Source of the DNA: Sphingomonas panacis
Lineage (GTDB): Bacteria > Pseudomonadota > Alphaproteobacteria > Sphingomonadales > Sphingomonadaceae
DNA length: 64,000 bases
Direction: 5' to 3'
Assembly (NCBI RefSeq): GCF_001717955.1
Contig: NZ_CP014168.1
Coordinates: 1,240,001 to 1,304,000 of the forward strand
Shown: positions 9,995-18,325 of the stretch, one piece after another
How positions within the stretch are numbered: the stretch's first letter is position 1
Layout: each line of letters starts with the position of its first letter
Translations under genes and position numbers: made by a program
The notes under the pieces: model-generated
The model's input: the letters and a program-made list of their open reading frames with translations, nothing else
Databases searched by the model: none
Told to the model about the DNA's origin: nothing

Positions 9995-11821
9995 TTATTC
10001 CGCCGCGAGCGCTTCCTCGGCGCGCTCCTGCGCCTGACGGTTCCACATCTCGGCATACAGGCCGTCCTGGCGGAGCAACTCGGCATGGGTGCCGCGTTCC
10101 TTGACCTCGCCCGCCTCCAGCACGACGATCTCGTCGGCATGGACCACGGTGGAGAGGCGGTGGGCGATGACGATGGTGGTGCGGCCGCGTTCGATCGCCT
10201 GGAGCGTGTCGAGGATCTCGCCCTCGGTGCGGCTGTCGAGCGCCGAGGTGGCTTCGTCGAGGATCAGGATCGGCGGGTTCTTGAGCAGGGTGCGCGCGAT
10301 CGCCACGCGCTGCTTCTCGCCGCCCGAGAGCTTGAGGCCACGCTCGCCGACGCGGGTTTCGTAGCCCAGAGGTTGGCGCTCGATGAAGCCGGCGATGGCG
10401 GCGCCGCGCGCGGCGGTCTCGATCTCGGCCTGCCCGGCGCCCTCGCGGCCATAGGCGATGTTGTAGCCGATCGTGTCGTTGAACAGCACGGTATCCTGCG
10501 GCACGATGCCGATCGCGGCGCGCAGGCTCGCCTGCGTCACCTGCGAAATGTCCTGCCCGTCGATGGTGATGCGTCCGCCGGTGAGATCGTAGAAGCGGTA
10601 CATCAGCCGCGCGAGCGTCGACTTGCCTGCCCCCGACGGGCCGACCACGGCGAGCGTGGTGCCGGCGGGGATGTCGAGATCGATCCCCTTGAGGATCGGC
10701 TGGCCGGCATCATAGCCGAAGCGCACGTTCTCGAAGCGGACATGCCCGCGCGCCACCGCGAGCGGCGGCGCGCCCTTGGGATCGACCACCTCGCTCGGCG
10801 TGTCGACCAGATCGAACATCGCGCCCATGTCGAGTACGCCCTGGCGGATGGTGCGATAGACCATGCCGAGCAGATCGAGCGGGCGGAACAACTGGCTGAG
10901 CAGCGTCGAGACCAAAACGACGTTGCCGGCGGTGAAGCGCCCCTGGCTCCAGCCGATCACGACGAGCAGCATGCCGCCCGCCATCATCAGATTGGTGATC
11001 GCCGCCTGCCCGACGTTGAGCCACGCGAGCGAATTCTCCGATTTGACCGCCGCATTGGCATAGAGCGTCATCGCGCGGTCGTAGCGCTTGGCCTCGCGTT
11101 CCTCGGCGCCGAAATATTTGACCGTTTCGAAGTTGAGCAGCGAATCGACCGCATGCGCGACCGCGCCCGTGTCGAGATCGTTCATCCGCGTGCGAAGCGC
11201 CGCGCGCCAATCGGTCACCGCGCGGGTGAACCAGATGTAGACGCCGACCATCACGAGCGTCCCCGCGACCAGCCACAGCCCGAACTTGGTCCAGAAGATG
11301 CCGATGACGAGCGCGAGTTCGAGGATGGTCGGTGCGATGTTGAACAGCAGGAAGTAGAGCATCGTGTCTATGCTCTTGGTGCCGCGCTCGACCACCTTGG
11401 TCACCGCGCCGGTGCGGCGTTCGAGGTGGAAGCGCAAGCTCAGTTGGTGGAGATGGCGGAACACCGTCGCCGCGAGCCGCCGAGTCGCGTCCTGCCCGAC
11501 GCGTTCGAACACCGCGTTGCGCAGATTGTCGAACACCACCGACCCGAAGCGCGCGGCGGCATAGCCCGCGACCATCAGGCAGACCAGGGTGGTGAGATCG
11601 GGCGCGGGGCGGTGCCCGGCCATGCCATCGATCGCACCCTGCAAGGCAAACGGCGCGCCGTAGACCTGCACGAGCTTGGACGCGATGACGAGCAGCATCG
11701 CCGCGACGATGCGTACTTTCAGCGCGCGCTCCCCGGCGGGCCACAGATAGGGCAGGAAGCGCCGCAACGTCGGCAGCAGCGGGCGCTCGCGCGCGTCGGA
11801 GGTGAAGGTTTCGGGAGGCAT
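9995..11821 (-). CDS. Atm1-type ABC exporter (heavy-metal / glutathione-conjugate family)
   Basis: A 608-residue half-transporter. Six membrane helices (about 35-325) contain FGSVVFDNLRNAVFERVGQ and the matrix-side motif typical of the ABCB7/Atm1 group (FHLERRTGAVTKVVERGTKS). They are fused to an ATPase with Walker A GPSGAGKS (about 391-398), signature LSGGEKQR and Walker B ILILDEATSALD. It works as a homodimer in the inner membrane. Bacterial Atm1 homologues, including the structurally studied one from Novosphingobium, export glutathione adducts of metals; mitochondrial relatives serve cytosolic iron-sulphur assembly. It is monocistronic as far as I can see, with 124 bases to rodZ. Substrate is inferred from family only. 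Confidence 0.92.
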   Translation of the reverse strand: MPPETFTSDARERPLLPTLRRFLPYLWPAGERALKVRIVAAMLLVIASKLVQVYGAPFALQGAIDGMAGHRPAPDLTTLVCLMVAGYAAARFGSVVFDNLRNAVFERVGQDATRRLAATVFRHLHQLSLRFHLERRTGAVTKVVERGTKSIDTMLYFLLFNIAPTILELALVIGIFWTKFGLWLVAGTLVMVGVYIWFTRAVTDWRAALRTRMNDLDTGAVAHAVDSLLNFETVKYFGAEEREAKRYDRAMTLYANAAVKSENSLAWLNVGQAAITNLMMAGGMLLVVIGWSQGRFTAGNVVLVSTLLSQLFRPLDLLGMVYRTIRQGVLDMGAMFDLVDTPSEVVDPKGAPPLAVARGHVRFENVRFGYDAGQPILKGIDLDIPAGTTLAVVGPSGAGKSTLARLMYRFYDLTGGRITIDGQDISQVTQASLRAAIGIVPQDTVLFNDTIGYNIAYGREGAGQAEIETAARGAAIAGFIERQPLGYETRVGERGLKLSGGEKQRVAIARTLLKNPPILILDEATSALDSRTEGEILDTLQAIERGRTTIVIAHRLSTVVHADEIVVLEAGEVKERGTHAELLRQDGLYAEMWNRQAQERAEEALAAE

Positions 11822-11946
11822 CGAGAGCGGATGTAGGCGCGGTCAAGCCCAATCGAAAGCGTCTCATGGAACAACCACGTCGTCCGATCGCTTTTACAGC
11901 GTGATATGGGCCGACGCTGCCGGTCCCAAGCGAACCGGAGGCGTTC

Positions 11947-12177
11947 ATGGAACCGCTCTTCTACGTCATGGCAATCCTCGGCTGCGGCGACGGCAGCGCG
12001 CAATGCGCGCAGGCGCGCACCGAGACCGTGCAATATCGCTCGATCGAACAATGCCAGGCGGCGATGCCGGCGGCGTTGGCACGCAACAGCGATATCGATT
12101 ATCCGGTCGTCTCTGCCGCGTGCCAGGCGAAGGGCGAGCGGCTCGCGCAGAATAGCAGCACGCGCGCACACGGCTGA
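11947..12177 (+). CDS. Small Cys-containing conserved hypothetical protein
   Basis: A 76-residue protein (MEPLFYVMAILGCGDGSAQC...) with a short hydrophobic start and four cysteines (C13, C20, C37, C59). It has no typical lipobox or clear cleavage site, but the cysteine pattern suggests a disulphide-bonded exported protein. GGAGGCGTTC just before the ATG serves as ribosome site. I know no function. It lies alone between the Atm1 exporter (divergent) and a four-helix membrane protein reading the same way 60 bases later. Confidence 0.65.
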   Translation: MEPLFYVMAILGCGDGSAQCAQARTETVQYRSIEQCQAAMPAALARNSDIDYPVVSAACQAKGERLAQNSSTRAHG

Positions 12178-12237
12178 TTGGTACCGAATCACGAGACGCT
12201 ATAGTGCCCGGCGCGTAACGCGCGCGCCGGAGATGTC

Positions 12238-12651
12238 ATGCGGACATTGCTAGGAATCCTGTTCGGCGTGTTTGCGGCCATGACCATTATTGAGGTGGTC
12301 AATCGCGCTGCGTTTGCGCTTTATCCTTCGCTGGTAGCTCTGGACTCTGCCGATGCCGGTACGCTGGCCAAGATCGTCATCAGTATGCCGATTTCGGTCA
12401 GGTTTTTCATGATGCTTGGCTTGTTGCTCGGCGCGTTCGGCGGCGCGTGGCTGGGGTTGCGCGTTTGCGACCGCCGCTTGGTATTGTGGATCGTCGTCGC
12501 CGCAGTGATCGCCGTTGGCCTCGCCGGCGTGCTGACGCTGCCGCATCCTGTGTGGATGAAGGTATGCGTGGTGGTCTTGCCGGTCCTCGGGGGCGCGCTG
12601 GCGGCGCGAGTCCATCGCAAGCCGTATCCGGGTGAGGCTTTGCTGGGGTAA
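12238..12651 (+). CDS. Small four-helix membrane protein of unknown function
   Basis: A 137-residue hydrophobic protein with four predicted membrane segments (about 2-24, 55-78, 82-100 and 105-124) and a short basic C terminus (ARVHRKPYPGEALLG). No domain is recognised. GGAG is present 6 bases before the ATG. Base composition is slightly lower in G+C over its first half than in its neighbours. It ends just before a 68-bp perfect palindrome and converges on the CNNM/CBS gene. Its function is unknown. Confidence 0.65.
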   Translation: MRTLLGILFGVFAAMTIIEVVNRAAFALYPSLVALDSADAGTLAKIVISMPISVRFFMMLGLLLGAFGGAWLGLRVCDRRLVLWIVVAAVIAVGLAGVLTLPHPVWMKVCVVVLPVLGGALAARVHRKPYPGEALLG

Positions 12652-12657
12652 AACCTG

Positions 12658-12725
12658 ATCCGTTCGTGCCGAGCGAAGTCGAGGCACCTGCGCAGGTGCC
12701 TCGACTTCGCTCGGCACGAACGGAT
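12658..12725. repeat. Perfect 68-bp palindrome, family A copy 1
   Basis: Two 34-base arms with no spacer are exact reverse complements. The outer ends read ATCCGTTCGTGCCGAGCG and CGCTCGGCACGAACGGAT, and the centre is CACCTGC|GCAGGTG. It starts 6 bases after a stop codon, between convergent genes, and is related in its outer 12 bases to copies at 14972, 27323 and 52415. A transcript would fold into a very stable hairpin, so termination or mRNA 3' protection is plausible. Confidence 0.9.
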
Positions 12726-12747
12726 GGAACGGGAGCCACGCTTCTGG

Positions 12748-12833
12748 CGTCGCCCCGACGCAGGCCGGGGCCGCTTCGAAATTGGCAACCGGTTGCCCCA
12801 CACACAGCGGCCCCGGCCTGCGCCGGGGTGACG
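12748..12833. repeat. Intergenic palindrome, family B variant
   Basis: Two 27-base arms (starting CGTCGCCCCGACGCAGGCCG and ending CCTGCGCCGGGGTGACG) differ at two positions and flank a 32-base core that contains AACCGGTT. The outer consensus CGTCrCCCC is shared with the family B copies at 37864, 45091 and 61876. It ends one base before the stop codon of the convergent CNNM/CBS gene. Confidence 0.8.
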
Positions 12834-12834
12834 G

Positions 12835-14136
12835 TCAGGGCCTGCTCACCAGCACTTTGTCGATGCGGCGGCCGTCGAGATCGACGACTTCGAATTTCCA
12901 GCCCTGTTCCATGAAATGCTCGCCTTCGCCGGGCAAATGGCGGAATTTGGCGAGCGCGAGGCCGGCGACGGTGGCGTAGTCGCGGTCTTCGGGCAGATCG
13001 ATGCAAAGCCGCTCGGCGAGCGCGTCGGCGGCCATGTTGCCGGCGACGAGCAGCGAGCCGTCGTCGCGTTCGACCACCGAGGGCGCGTCGTCGGGATCGG
13101 CATCGGAGGCGAATTCGCCCGCGATCGCGGCGAGCAGATCGGCCGGGGTGACGATGCCTTCGAAATGGCCGTATTCGTCATGGATCAGCGCCATCGGCAC
13201 CTCGGCCTGGCGCAGCGCATCGAGCGCGTCCATCGCGTCGATCTGGTCGAGCACCACCGGCGCCGAGCGCATCAGCGCGCGCAGATCGAGCGGTTCGCCG
13301 CGAAACAGCGCGATCGCGACGTCGCGCGCCTGCACGACGCCGACGACCTTGTCGACCGAGCCTTCCGCGACCGGCAAGCGGCTGTGCGAGGCGACCATCA
13401 GCGCGGCGCGCACGCCGGCCTCGTCGAGCGTCGCGTCGATCCATTCGACATCGGTGCGCGGCGTCATCACCTCGCGCACCGGCCGGTCGGCGAGGCGCAC
13501 CACGCCGGAGATGATCGAGCGTTCATGCTCCTCGATCACGCCCGATTTGCTCGCCTCGGCGACGATCAGGTGGAGTTCCTCGGCGGTGACATGCTCCTCG
13601 GTCTGGCGGTCGAGCCGCATCAGCCGGAACAGCAACGCGCTCGACGAATCGAGCAGCCACACCACCGGCGCGCAACCCCAGGCGAGCGCCAGCACCGGCC
13701 CCGCCGCCATTGCCGCGATCCGTTCGGGCGCGCGCAGCGCGATCTGCTTGGGGACGAGTTCGCCGATCACCAGCGAGGCATAGGTGGTGAGGCCGATCAC
13801 CAGCGCGAAACCGAGCGATTCGGTGGTTTGCGCGGAAAGCCCGAGCCATTGCAGCCGTGCCGCGACTGGCTGACCCAGGCTCGCGCCCGAATAGGCGCCG
13901 GCGAGAATGCCGATCAGCGTGATGCCGATTTGCGTGGTCGACAGGATCTTGCCGGGATCGGCGGCGAGCGCAAGCGCGGTCTCGGCGCCGCGCACCTTGG
14001 CACGCGCCATCGCCTCCAGCCGCGCGCGACGCGACGAGACGATCGCCAGTTCGGACATCGCGAACAGGCCGTTGAGGAAGATCAGCGCGACGATGATCGC
14101 GACGTCGATCCACGGGAAGGGAGAGAGAGGGTGCAT
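12835..14136 (-). CDS. CNNM/CBS-domain membrane protein (HlyC/CorC family)
   Basis: A 433-residue inner-membrane protein of the family once called hemolysin C/CorC, now linked to magnesium and cobalt transport (CNNM/MpfA-like). The N-terminal DUF21/CNNM block (about 5-190) has three or four helices and the motifs FAMSELAIVSSRRARLE and IGELVPKQIAL. Then come paired CBS domains (about 205-335; VREVMTPRTDVEWID, LPVAEGSVDKVVGV, MALIHDEYGHFEGIVTPADL) and a C-terminal CorC_HlyC domain. ATG 14136 was chosen for the strong GGAGG 9 bases before it. It is transcribed singly and ends next to a family B palindrome. Transport substrate is not evident from sequence. Confidence 0.88.
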   Translation of the reverse strand: MHPLSPFPWIDVAIIVALIFLNGLFAMSELAIVSSRRARLEAMARAKVRGAETALALAADPGKILSTTQIGITLIGILAGAYSGASLGQPVAARLQWLGLSAQTTESLGFALVIGLTTYASLVIGELVPKQIALRAPERIAAMAAGPVLALAWGCAPVVWLLDSSSALLFRLMRLDRQTEEHVTAEELHLIVAEASKSGVIEEHERSIISGVVRLADRPVREVMTPRTDVEWIDATLDEAGVRAALMVASHSRLPVAEGSVDKVVGVVQARDVAIALFRGEPLDLRALMRSAPVVLDQIDAMDALDALRQAEVPMALIHDEYGHFEGIVTPADLLAAIAGEFASDADPDDAPSVVERDDGSLLVAGNMAADALAERLCIDLPEDRDYATVAGLALAKFRHLPGEGEHFMEQGWKFEVVDLDGRRIDKVLVSRP

Positions 14137-14284
14137 GGCGCCATACCTCCTTTGGCGCACAACGCGCCGCTTCACAACCGCCGTGCGCATGGTGGGTGCG
14201 GCTGCGGAACAGGGTTGCGCGAGGTCAAGTTTGATGGTGCGGGTCGACGAATAGGTGTCACCAGGAATGAAAGGGATCGAAATT

Positions 14285-14962
14285 ATGCGCCACCTCGCGC
14301 GCTTCACCACCGCCGCGGCGCTCGCGTCGCTGCTCGCCACCACCGCCTGCATGACCGACCCCGAGACCGGGCGGCAGCGGCTGTCGAACACCGCGATCGG
14401 CGGGATCGGCGGCGCGCTGGGCGGCTATCTGTTCGGCGATCTCGTCGGCGGGCGGCACGACCGCACCGCCAAGATCGCAGGCGCAGGCATCGGCGGGCTC
14501 GCCGGCGCTGTGATCGGATCGTATATGGACAAGCAGGAACGCGACCTGCGCGAGCGCACCGCCGGCACCGAGGTCCGCGTGATCCGGCAGGGCGACGATC
14601 TGATCCTCAGCATCCCGTCAGGCATCAACTTCGCGTATAACAGCGACACGGTCGCGCCGGCGTTCCAGCACACGCTCGACGATGTCGCGCGGGTGCTCGG
14701 GCAATATGACCGGACGTATATCGACATTTACGGGCATACCGATGCGATCGGATCGGATGCGTATAATCAGGGGCTGTCGGAGCGGCGCGCGGTGGCGGTG
14801 GCCGACTATCTCGTCACGCACGGCGTGAAGGGCGCGCGGATCGCGACTCGCGGGTTCGGCAAGACCCAGCCGGTCGCCAACAATTCCACCGAGGAAGGGC
14901 GCGCGGCCAACCGGCGCGTGGAGATCAAGATCGTGCCGATCCCGGAGAGCGATCTGCGGTGA
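14285..14962 (+). CDS. OmpA-family lipoprotein with glycine-zipper region
   Basis: A 225-residue protein: signal peptide ending at LLATTAC (probable lipoprotein, cysteine about residue 22), a glycine-zipper segment (about 37-95, GGIGGALGGYLFGD and AGAGIGGLAGAVIGSYMD), and a C-terminal OmpA/MotB peptidoglycan-binding domain (about 110-220). The domain has the hallmarks FAYNSDTVAP, IDIYGHTDAIGSDAYNQ, LSERRAVAVADYL and NRRVEIKI. It is expected in the outer membrane, tethering it to the wall. ATG 14285 gives a normal signal peptide; the GTG 30 bases earlier and the ATG at 14267 are less likely. It resembles YiaD. It is divergent from the CNNM/CBS gene and followed by a family A palindrome. Confidence 0.88.
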   Translation: MRHLARFTTAAALASLLATTACMTDPETGRQRLSNTAIGGIGGALGGYLFGDLVGGRHDRTAKIAGAGIGGLAGAVIGSYMDKQERDLRERTAGTEVRVIRQGDDLILSIPSGINFAYNSDTVAPAFQHTLDDVARVLGQYDRTYIDIYGHTDAIGSDAYNQGLSERRAVAVADYLVTHGVKGARIATRGFGKTQPVANNSTEEGRAANRRVEIKIVPIPESDLR

Positions 14963-14971
14963 TCCGCCCCT

Positions 14972-15033
14972 CCGTTCGTCCCGAGCCCTGAGCGGCTGGC
15001 TCGCCAGCCAGCCTAAGGGCTCGACACGAACGG
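14972..15033. repeat. Intergenic palindrome, family A copy 2
   Basis: Outer arms CCGTTCGTCCCGAGCCCT and AGGGCTCGACACGAACGG pair almost perfectly around an inner stem GGCTGGC|TC|GCCAGCC. It lies 9 bases after the OmpA-type gene stop and before the convergent tadA stop, a position suited to a bidirectional terminator. Confidence 0.8.
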
Positions 15034-15055
15034 TTGAGGAGGAGCGTGGCATGCC

Positions 15056-15505
15056 TCATCGCCGCGCCGCGAAGAAGTCGCGTAGCAGCGCCGCCGATTC
15101 GCCCTCGGCGATGCCGGGGTAGATTTCGGGGCGGTGGTGGATCGTGGCTTGCGTGAACAGGCGCGGGCCGTGTTCGATCGCGCCGCCCTTGGGGTCGCTC
15201 GCGCCATAATAGAGCCGGCCGATTCGCGCATGCGCGATCGCGCCGGCACACATCGCGCAGGGTTCGAGAGTCACCCACAAATCGCAGTCGCTCAGCCGGT
15301 CGTCGCCGATCGCTTGCGCGGCGGCGCGAATCGCGAGCATCTCGGCATGGGCGGTGGGATCGTGGCGGGTGCGCGGCGCGTTCGCGGAGGTGGCGATGAT
15401 CGTGCCGGCGCGGACGATCGCGGCGCCGACCGGAACTTCGCCGCGCGCGGCGGCGGCGGCGGCGGCATCGAGCGCGGCGCGCATCGGGGGCGGGACCGGG
15501 AACAT
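15056..15505 (-). CDS. tadA: tRNA adenosine(34) deaminase TadA
   Basis: Zinc enzyme that converts A34 of tRNA-Arg(ACG) to inosine so that it can read CGU, CGC and CGA. The 149-residue protein carries the deaminase zinc and proton-transfer residues HAE (H53, E55) and PCAMC (C83, C86). Family features TLEPCAMCAGAI and RIGRLYYGASDPKGG are also present. Length is standard. It is followed 38 bases upstream (on its own strand) by the small membrane-anchored protein, and it converges on the OmpA-type gene. Confidence 0.93.
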   Translation of the reverse strand: MFPVPPPMRAALDAAAAAAARGEVPVGAAIVRAGTIIATSANAPRTRHDPTAHAEMLAIRAAAQAIGDDRLSDCDLWVTLEPCAMCAGAIAHARIGRLYYGASDPKGGAIEHGPRLFTQATIHHRPEIYPGIAEGESAALLRDFFAARR

Positions 15506-15543
15506 CGCGCCCCCAATGCCCCGCCGGCCGCGCGCGCGAAAGA

Positions 15544-15828
15544 TTATTCGGCGGCGGCGTTGCTGGTGCCGTCACCGGGCTTGTTCATATGAACGGTCGG
15601 CACCGAGATCGTCTTCTGCGTGGTGCTGACGGTGGGCACGTCGACCACCTTGTTCTCGGTGCCGACCGACAGCGTGGCGACATTGGCGCTGACCGCCGGC
15701 GCGGTGCCGCCATCGACATGGACGCTCGGCAGGCTGCCGGGGCGAGTCTGGAACGAGAGCAGGCCGAGCGATACCATCGCGATGACGATGACGGCGGCGA
15801 TGCCGACCAGAGCTAACAAGAAGCGCAT
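15544..15828 (-). CDS. Small membrane-anchored hypothetical protein with VPTV repeats
   Basis: A 94-residue protein with an N-terminal membrane segment (about 3-24, [20 protein letters not shown]) and an extracytoplasmic tail. The tail holds two similar strings, KVVDVPTV and KTISVPTV, spaced 13 residues apart. I chose ATG 15828 because GGGGAG precedes it by 7 bases; the longer open frame upstream has no start signal. No family is recognised. It precedes tadA in the same direction and may be cotranscribed with it; it is divergent from rpmB. Confidence 0.65.
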   Translation of the reverse strand: MRFLLALVGIAAVIVIAMVSLGLLSFQTRPGSLPSVHVDGGTAPAVSANVATLSVGTENKVVDVPTVSTTQKTISVPTVHMNKPGDGTSNAAAE

Positions 15829-16074
15829 GAGAGTATCTCCCCTAAGGACAATTCGAATCGTTACCGTAACCAACGCAAGGCTCGGCTGATCGTTGCATTG
15901 TTGTATGAGGGCGGCACCGGCCCGCTCCCCAGCCTCCCACCGTATATCGTGGATAGGAGACCGGGTGGGGGAGCGGGCTTGTGCCGCACAGAGTCTGAAT
16001 CGGTTGACCTGTTCGGACATCCCCGTTATGCGCCTGCGCCTTCACGGGATCACCCCAGCTTTCAGGATTACATC

Positions 16075-16371
16075 ATGTCGCGGATTTGCGAACTGACCGG
16101 CAAGGGCCGGATGGTGGGGAACAATGTCTCCCACGCCAACAACAAGACCAAGCGCACGTTCCTGCCCAATCTGCAGAACGTCACCCTGATGTCCGAAGCA
16201 CTCGGCACCAGCGTCAAGCTGCGCGTTTCGACGCACGGCCTGCGCTCGGTCGAGCATGTCGGCGGGCTCGACAACTGGCTGGTCAAGACCAGCGAGGACA
16301 AGCTCTCGCTGCGTGCGCGTCGCCTCAAGCGCGATGTCGCCAAGAAGCTCACGGTTCAGGCAGCCGCCTGA
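16075..16371 (+). CDS. rpmB: 50S ribosomal protein L28
   Basis: Large-subunit ribosomal protein of 98 residues. The sequence has the L28 hallmarks [27 protein letters not shown] (split here: [20 protein letters not shown] then ANNKTKRTF) and the alphaproteobacterial C-terminal extension [16 protein letters not shown]. The start at ATG 16075 matches the family; an open frame extends upstream without meaning. It stands alone, with a 246-base upstream region shared with the divergent small membrane protein, and ends only 6 bases from the convergent phytase-like gene. Confidence 0.97.
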   Translation: MSRICELTGKGRMVGNNVSHANNKTKRTFLPNLQNVTLMSEALGTSVKLRVSTHGLRSVEHVGGLDNWLVKTSEDKLSLRARRLKRDVAKKLTVQAAA

Positions 16372-16377
16372 TTCGCT

Positions 16378-17394
16378 TTACGGCCGGGCGGTCTTCGGAT
16401 CGCCCGGCGCGTCTAGCCTGAACTTCAGCAGCAGACTGCGCTGGAGCACGGACTGGTTGTCGTCGGACACCAGCCATAGAATCGTGTGCCCGCCCTCGCG
16501 CGTTGCAGCGATCCCCTCGAAATTCTCGTGAATCAGCGGCGGCGCCAGCGTGGCGATCTCGCGTCCGCGCACCACCGCGCCCGGGCGAATCTCGGCGCGC
16601 TCTATGACCACCAGCGTATTGGTGAAGGTGAACGGCAGCTCGAAGCGGCGGTTGAGCACGATCAGCCTGCCATCGGGCAGCACGGTCATGTCGCTCGGAT
16701 CGAAATGCGCGGGCGGGATATAGCTGAACCGGAAGCCGCGATTCGGCGCGCGGACCGGATCGCCGGTGAAGCGAAACGCGGCGCGGCCCTTGCCCTTTGG
16801 CCACGGGTCTTGCTCGCCGATCGTGATCGCGCCGCCGCCCCACCCCGCTTTGGGGAGGAAAGTGAACGATTCGGCGCCTTCGTTGCCCGGCCATTTCGCC
16901 ATCGCGCGTGGAGACGCCGCGCCGAGCGCGCGGCGCAGGTCTGGCGTGTAGCGCCACAGCATGTTGCTGTTCTCGAACCCCGTGACGATGCTGCCGTCCC
17001 TGGGATCGACGCTCATCGATTCGCTGTCGCGGTCGATCTTGGACCAGCCGGTGCCGGGGCCGGCGGGAAGATCGCCGAACGCGATGCGGTGCGGGCGCCA
17101 GTCGCGGCCAAGCGTGAACTGGACGATGTTGCCGCCGTCGCTGAGCAACGTGATGCGGTGGTCTGGCGCGACGTGGAGTGACGAGAAGCCACCGAACGCG
17201 GGGTCCGGGCTGGAGAGCCGCACGCCGCCCAGCCACACCAGCGCGCCGACGCGGGTGCGCGCCGGGTGCGTGGGGTCGAGCGCGACGAGAGTGGTGTGGA
17301 TGATCGCGCGCTTGCCCATCAGCGGCACGCGCGGTTCGCCGACCCAATCGGGGGTGAAGACCAGCGCCAGCACACAGGACAGAAAGACACGCAT
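16378..17394 (-). CDS. Secreted phytase-esterase-like protein (PF13449 type)
   Basis: A 338-residue exported protein: signal peptide about 1-18 (MRVFLSCVLALVFTPDW), then a beta-propeller-like domain with GGFSSLHVAPDHRITLLSDGG, IDRDSESMSVDPRDGSIVTG, NEGAESFTF and NFEGIA. These match the family named esterase-like activity of phytase. The conserved acidic residues after SES and EG pairs probably bind calcium or substrate. Its true substrate is unknown; phytase activity is only a family label. ATG 17394 was chosen as the start of the signal peptide. It is monocistronic and converges on rpmB with a 6-base gap and no room for a separate terminator. Confidence 0.78.
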   Translation of the reverse strand: MRVFLSCVLALVFTPDWVGEPRVPLMGKRAIIHTTLVALDPTHPARTRVGALVWLGGVRLSSPDPAFGGFSSLHVAPDHRITLLSDGGNIVQFTLGRDWRPHRIAFGDLPAGPGTGWSKIDRDSESMSVDPRDGSIVTGFENSNMLWRYTPDLRRALGAASPRAMAKWPGNEGAESFTFLPKAGWGGGAITIGEQDPWPKGKGRAAFRFTGDPVRAPNRGFRFSYIPPAHFDPSDMTVLPDGRLIVLNRRFELPFTFTNTLVVIERAEIRPGAVVRGREIATLAPPLIHENFEGIAATREGGHTILWLVSDDNQSVLQRSLLLKFRLDAPGDPKTARP

Positions 17395-17561
17395 CGCGGG
17401 GGCCGTGGGCGATGCCGCGGCGCGGCGCAACGCTTTCCCATGATGAACAATGGATAACGGACGCGTTCAGTCTTCGCTCAAAGCGACTCGATCATACCGG
17501 CATCATCGAAGGACGCGGCACCCCGCCGATATTTCGAACCGGATTTTTCGGGAGAAGGACG

Positions 17562-17981
17562 ATGATGAAAACACTTTCGCTCGCCGCTGCCGCGTTCGCC
17601 CTGACCGCCGGCGGCATCGCCGCCACGCCGGCCTCGGCGCAATATTACGGCGGTGGCCGTTACAACAACGCGTATAACGATGCCTATCGCGACGGGTACA
17701 ATCGCGGGCCTTCGTATTACGAGGATCGCGGCGGCTATTACGAAGGCCGTGGGTATAATGACGGCCGCAGCTATGATCGCGGTTACGACCGCCGCCGTTA
17801 TCGCTCGAACCAGTGCAGCAGCGCGACCGGTACGATCCTCGGCGCGATCGCCGGCGGGTTGCTCGGCAACGGCATCGCCGGTCGCGGTGACCGTGGCCTT
17901 GGCACCGTTTTCGGCGCGGGCGCGGGCGCGCTGGCGGGCCGCGCGATCGATCAGTCGGACAATCCGCGGTATTGCCGCTGA
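17562..17981 (+). CDS. Glycine-zipper 17-kDa-antigen-like envelope protein
   Basis: A 139-residue exported protein: signal peptide with cleavage near PASAQ (about residue 27), a Tyr/Gly/Arg/Asp-rich middle (about 28-85, repeated YYEGRGYNDGRSYDRGYD type sequence), and a C-terminal glycine-zipper hairpin (about 92-128, ILGAIAGGLLGNGIAG and TVFGAGAGALAGRAI). The latter is as in rickettsial 17-kDa surface antigen relatives. Two cysteines (C88 and C138) flank the zipper. GGAGAAGGACG sits directly before the paired ATG codons; either could be used. Function is unknown, probably structural or stress-related in the envelope. Hairpins at 18012 and 18173 follow it. Confidence 0.8.
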   Translation: MMKTLSLAAAAFALTAGGIAATPASAQYYGGGRYNNAYNDAYRDGYNRGPSYYEDRGGYYEGRGYNDGRSYDRGYDRRRYRSNQCSSATGTILGAIAGGLLGNGIAGRGDRGLGTVFGAGAGALAGRAIDQSDNPRYCR

Positions 17982-18011
17982 CGGGCGGGCGTATGCCCGA
18001 TCCGACCGACG

Positions 18012-18030
18012 GCGACGGCTTTGCCGTCGC
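18012..18030. terminator. Hairpin after the glycine-zipper gene
   Basis: GCGACGGC-TTT-GCCGTCGC is an 8-bp perfect stem with a 3-base loop, 31 bases after the stop. No run of T follows, so termination is inferred from position only. Confidence 0.4.
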
Positions 18031-18172
18031 TACGCTCCCGGAACGAAATTCGGTTTCATGCTTTTAACAAGCTTCTCCCGTGTGGCGTACCGGGATGGAG
18101 CGGGGGGCCAGTGCGGCGACGCATTGGCTCCCTAGCCACTCACCAGTTTACCCCCGTGTTGCGTTTGGGGTC

Positions 18173-18209
18173 GAAGGGGCCGGTCGCGTGTTTTGGCGAC
18201 GGCCCCTTC
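18173..18209. terminator. Strong hairpin between convergent genes
   Basis: GAAGGGGCCG pairs exactly with CGGCCCCTTC, extended inward by TCGC/GCGA around the loop GTGTTTTG, with one bulged G. It lies between the glycine-zipper gene and the convergent phaB gene and could serve either strand. There is no T-tract. Confidence 0.5.
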
Positions 18210-18232
18210 CTGTATCGCTTCATTTCGGGCGT

Positions 18233-18274
18233 GCCGACGGCGAAGCCGTCGGCCGGGTCGGCTGAAGCCGACCC
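18233..18274. repeat. Two tandem GAA-loop hairpins (family D)
   Basis: GCCGACGGC-GAA-GCCGTCGGC and GGGTCGGCT-GAA-GCCGACCC stand one base apart, 50 bases beyond the phaB stop. A third hairpin with the same GAA loop follows etfA at 57213. The stretch 17982-18325 between glycine-zipper gene and phaB holds no gene, only this and the hairpins at 18012 and 18173. Confidence 0.7.
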
Positions 18275-18325
18275 GCCGGCCGTGCCGGTCGCGGGCGGGT
18301 CGGGCATCGCCCGGCCCTGCGCCCG

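Noticed and set aside
9989..11836. A 615-codon open frame opposite the Atm1-type exporter
   Set aside because: Low-complexity Arg/Asp/His-rich translation without any domain, mirroring the exporter gene.
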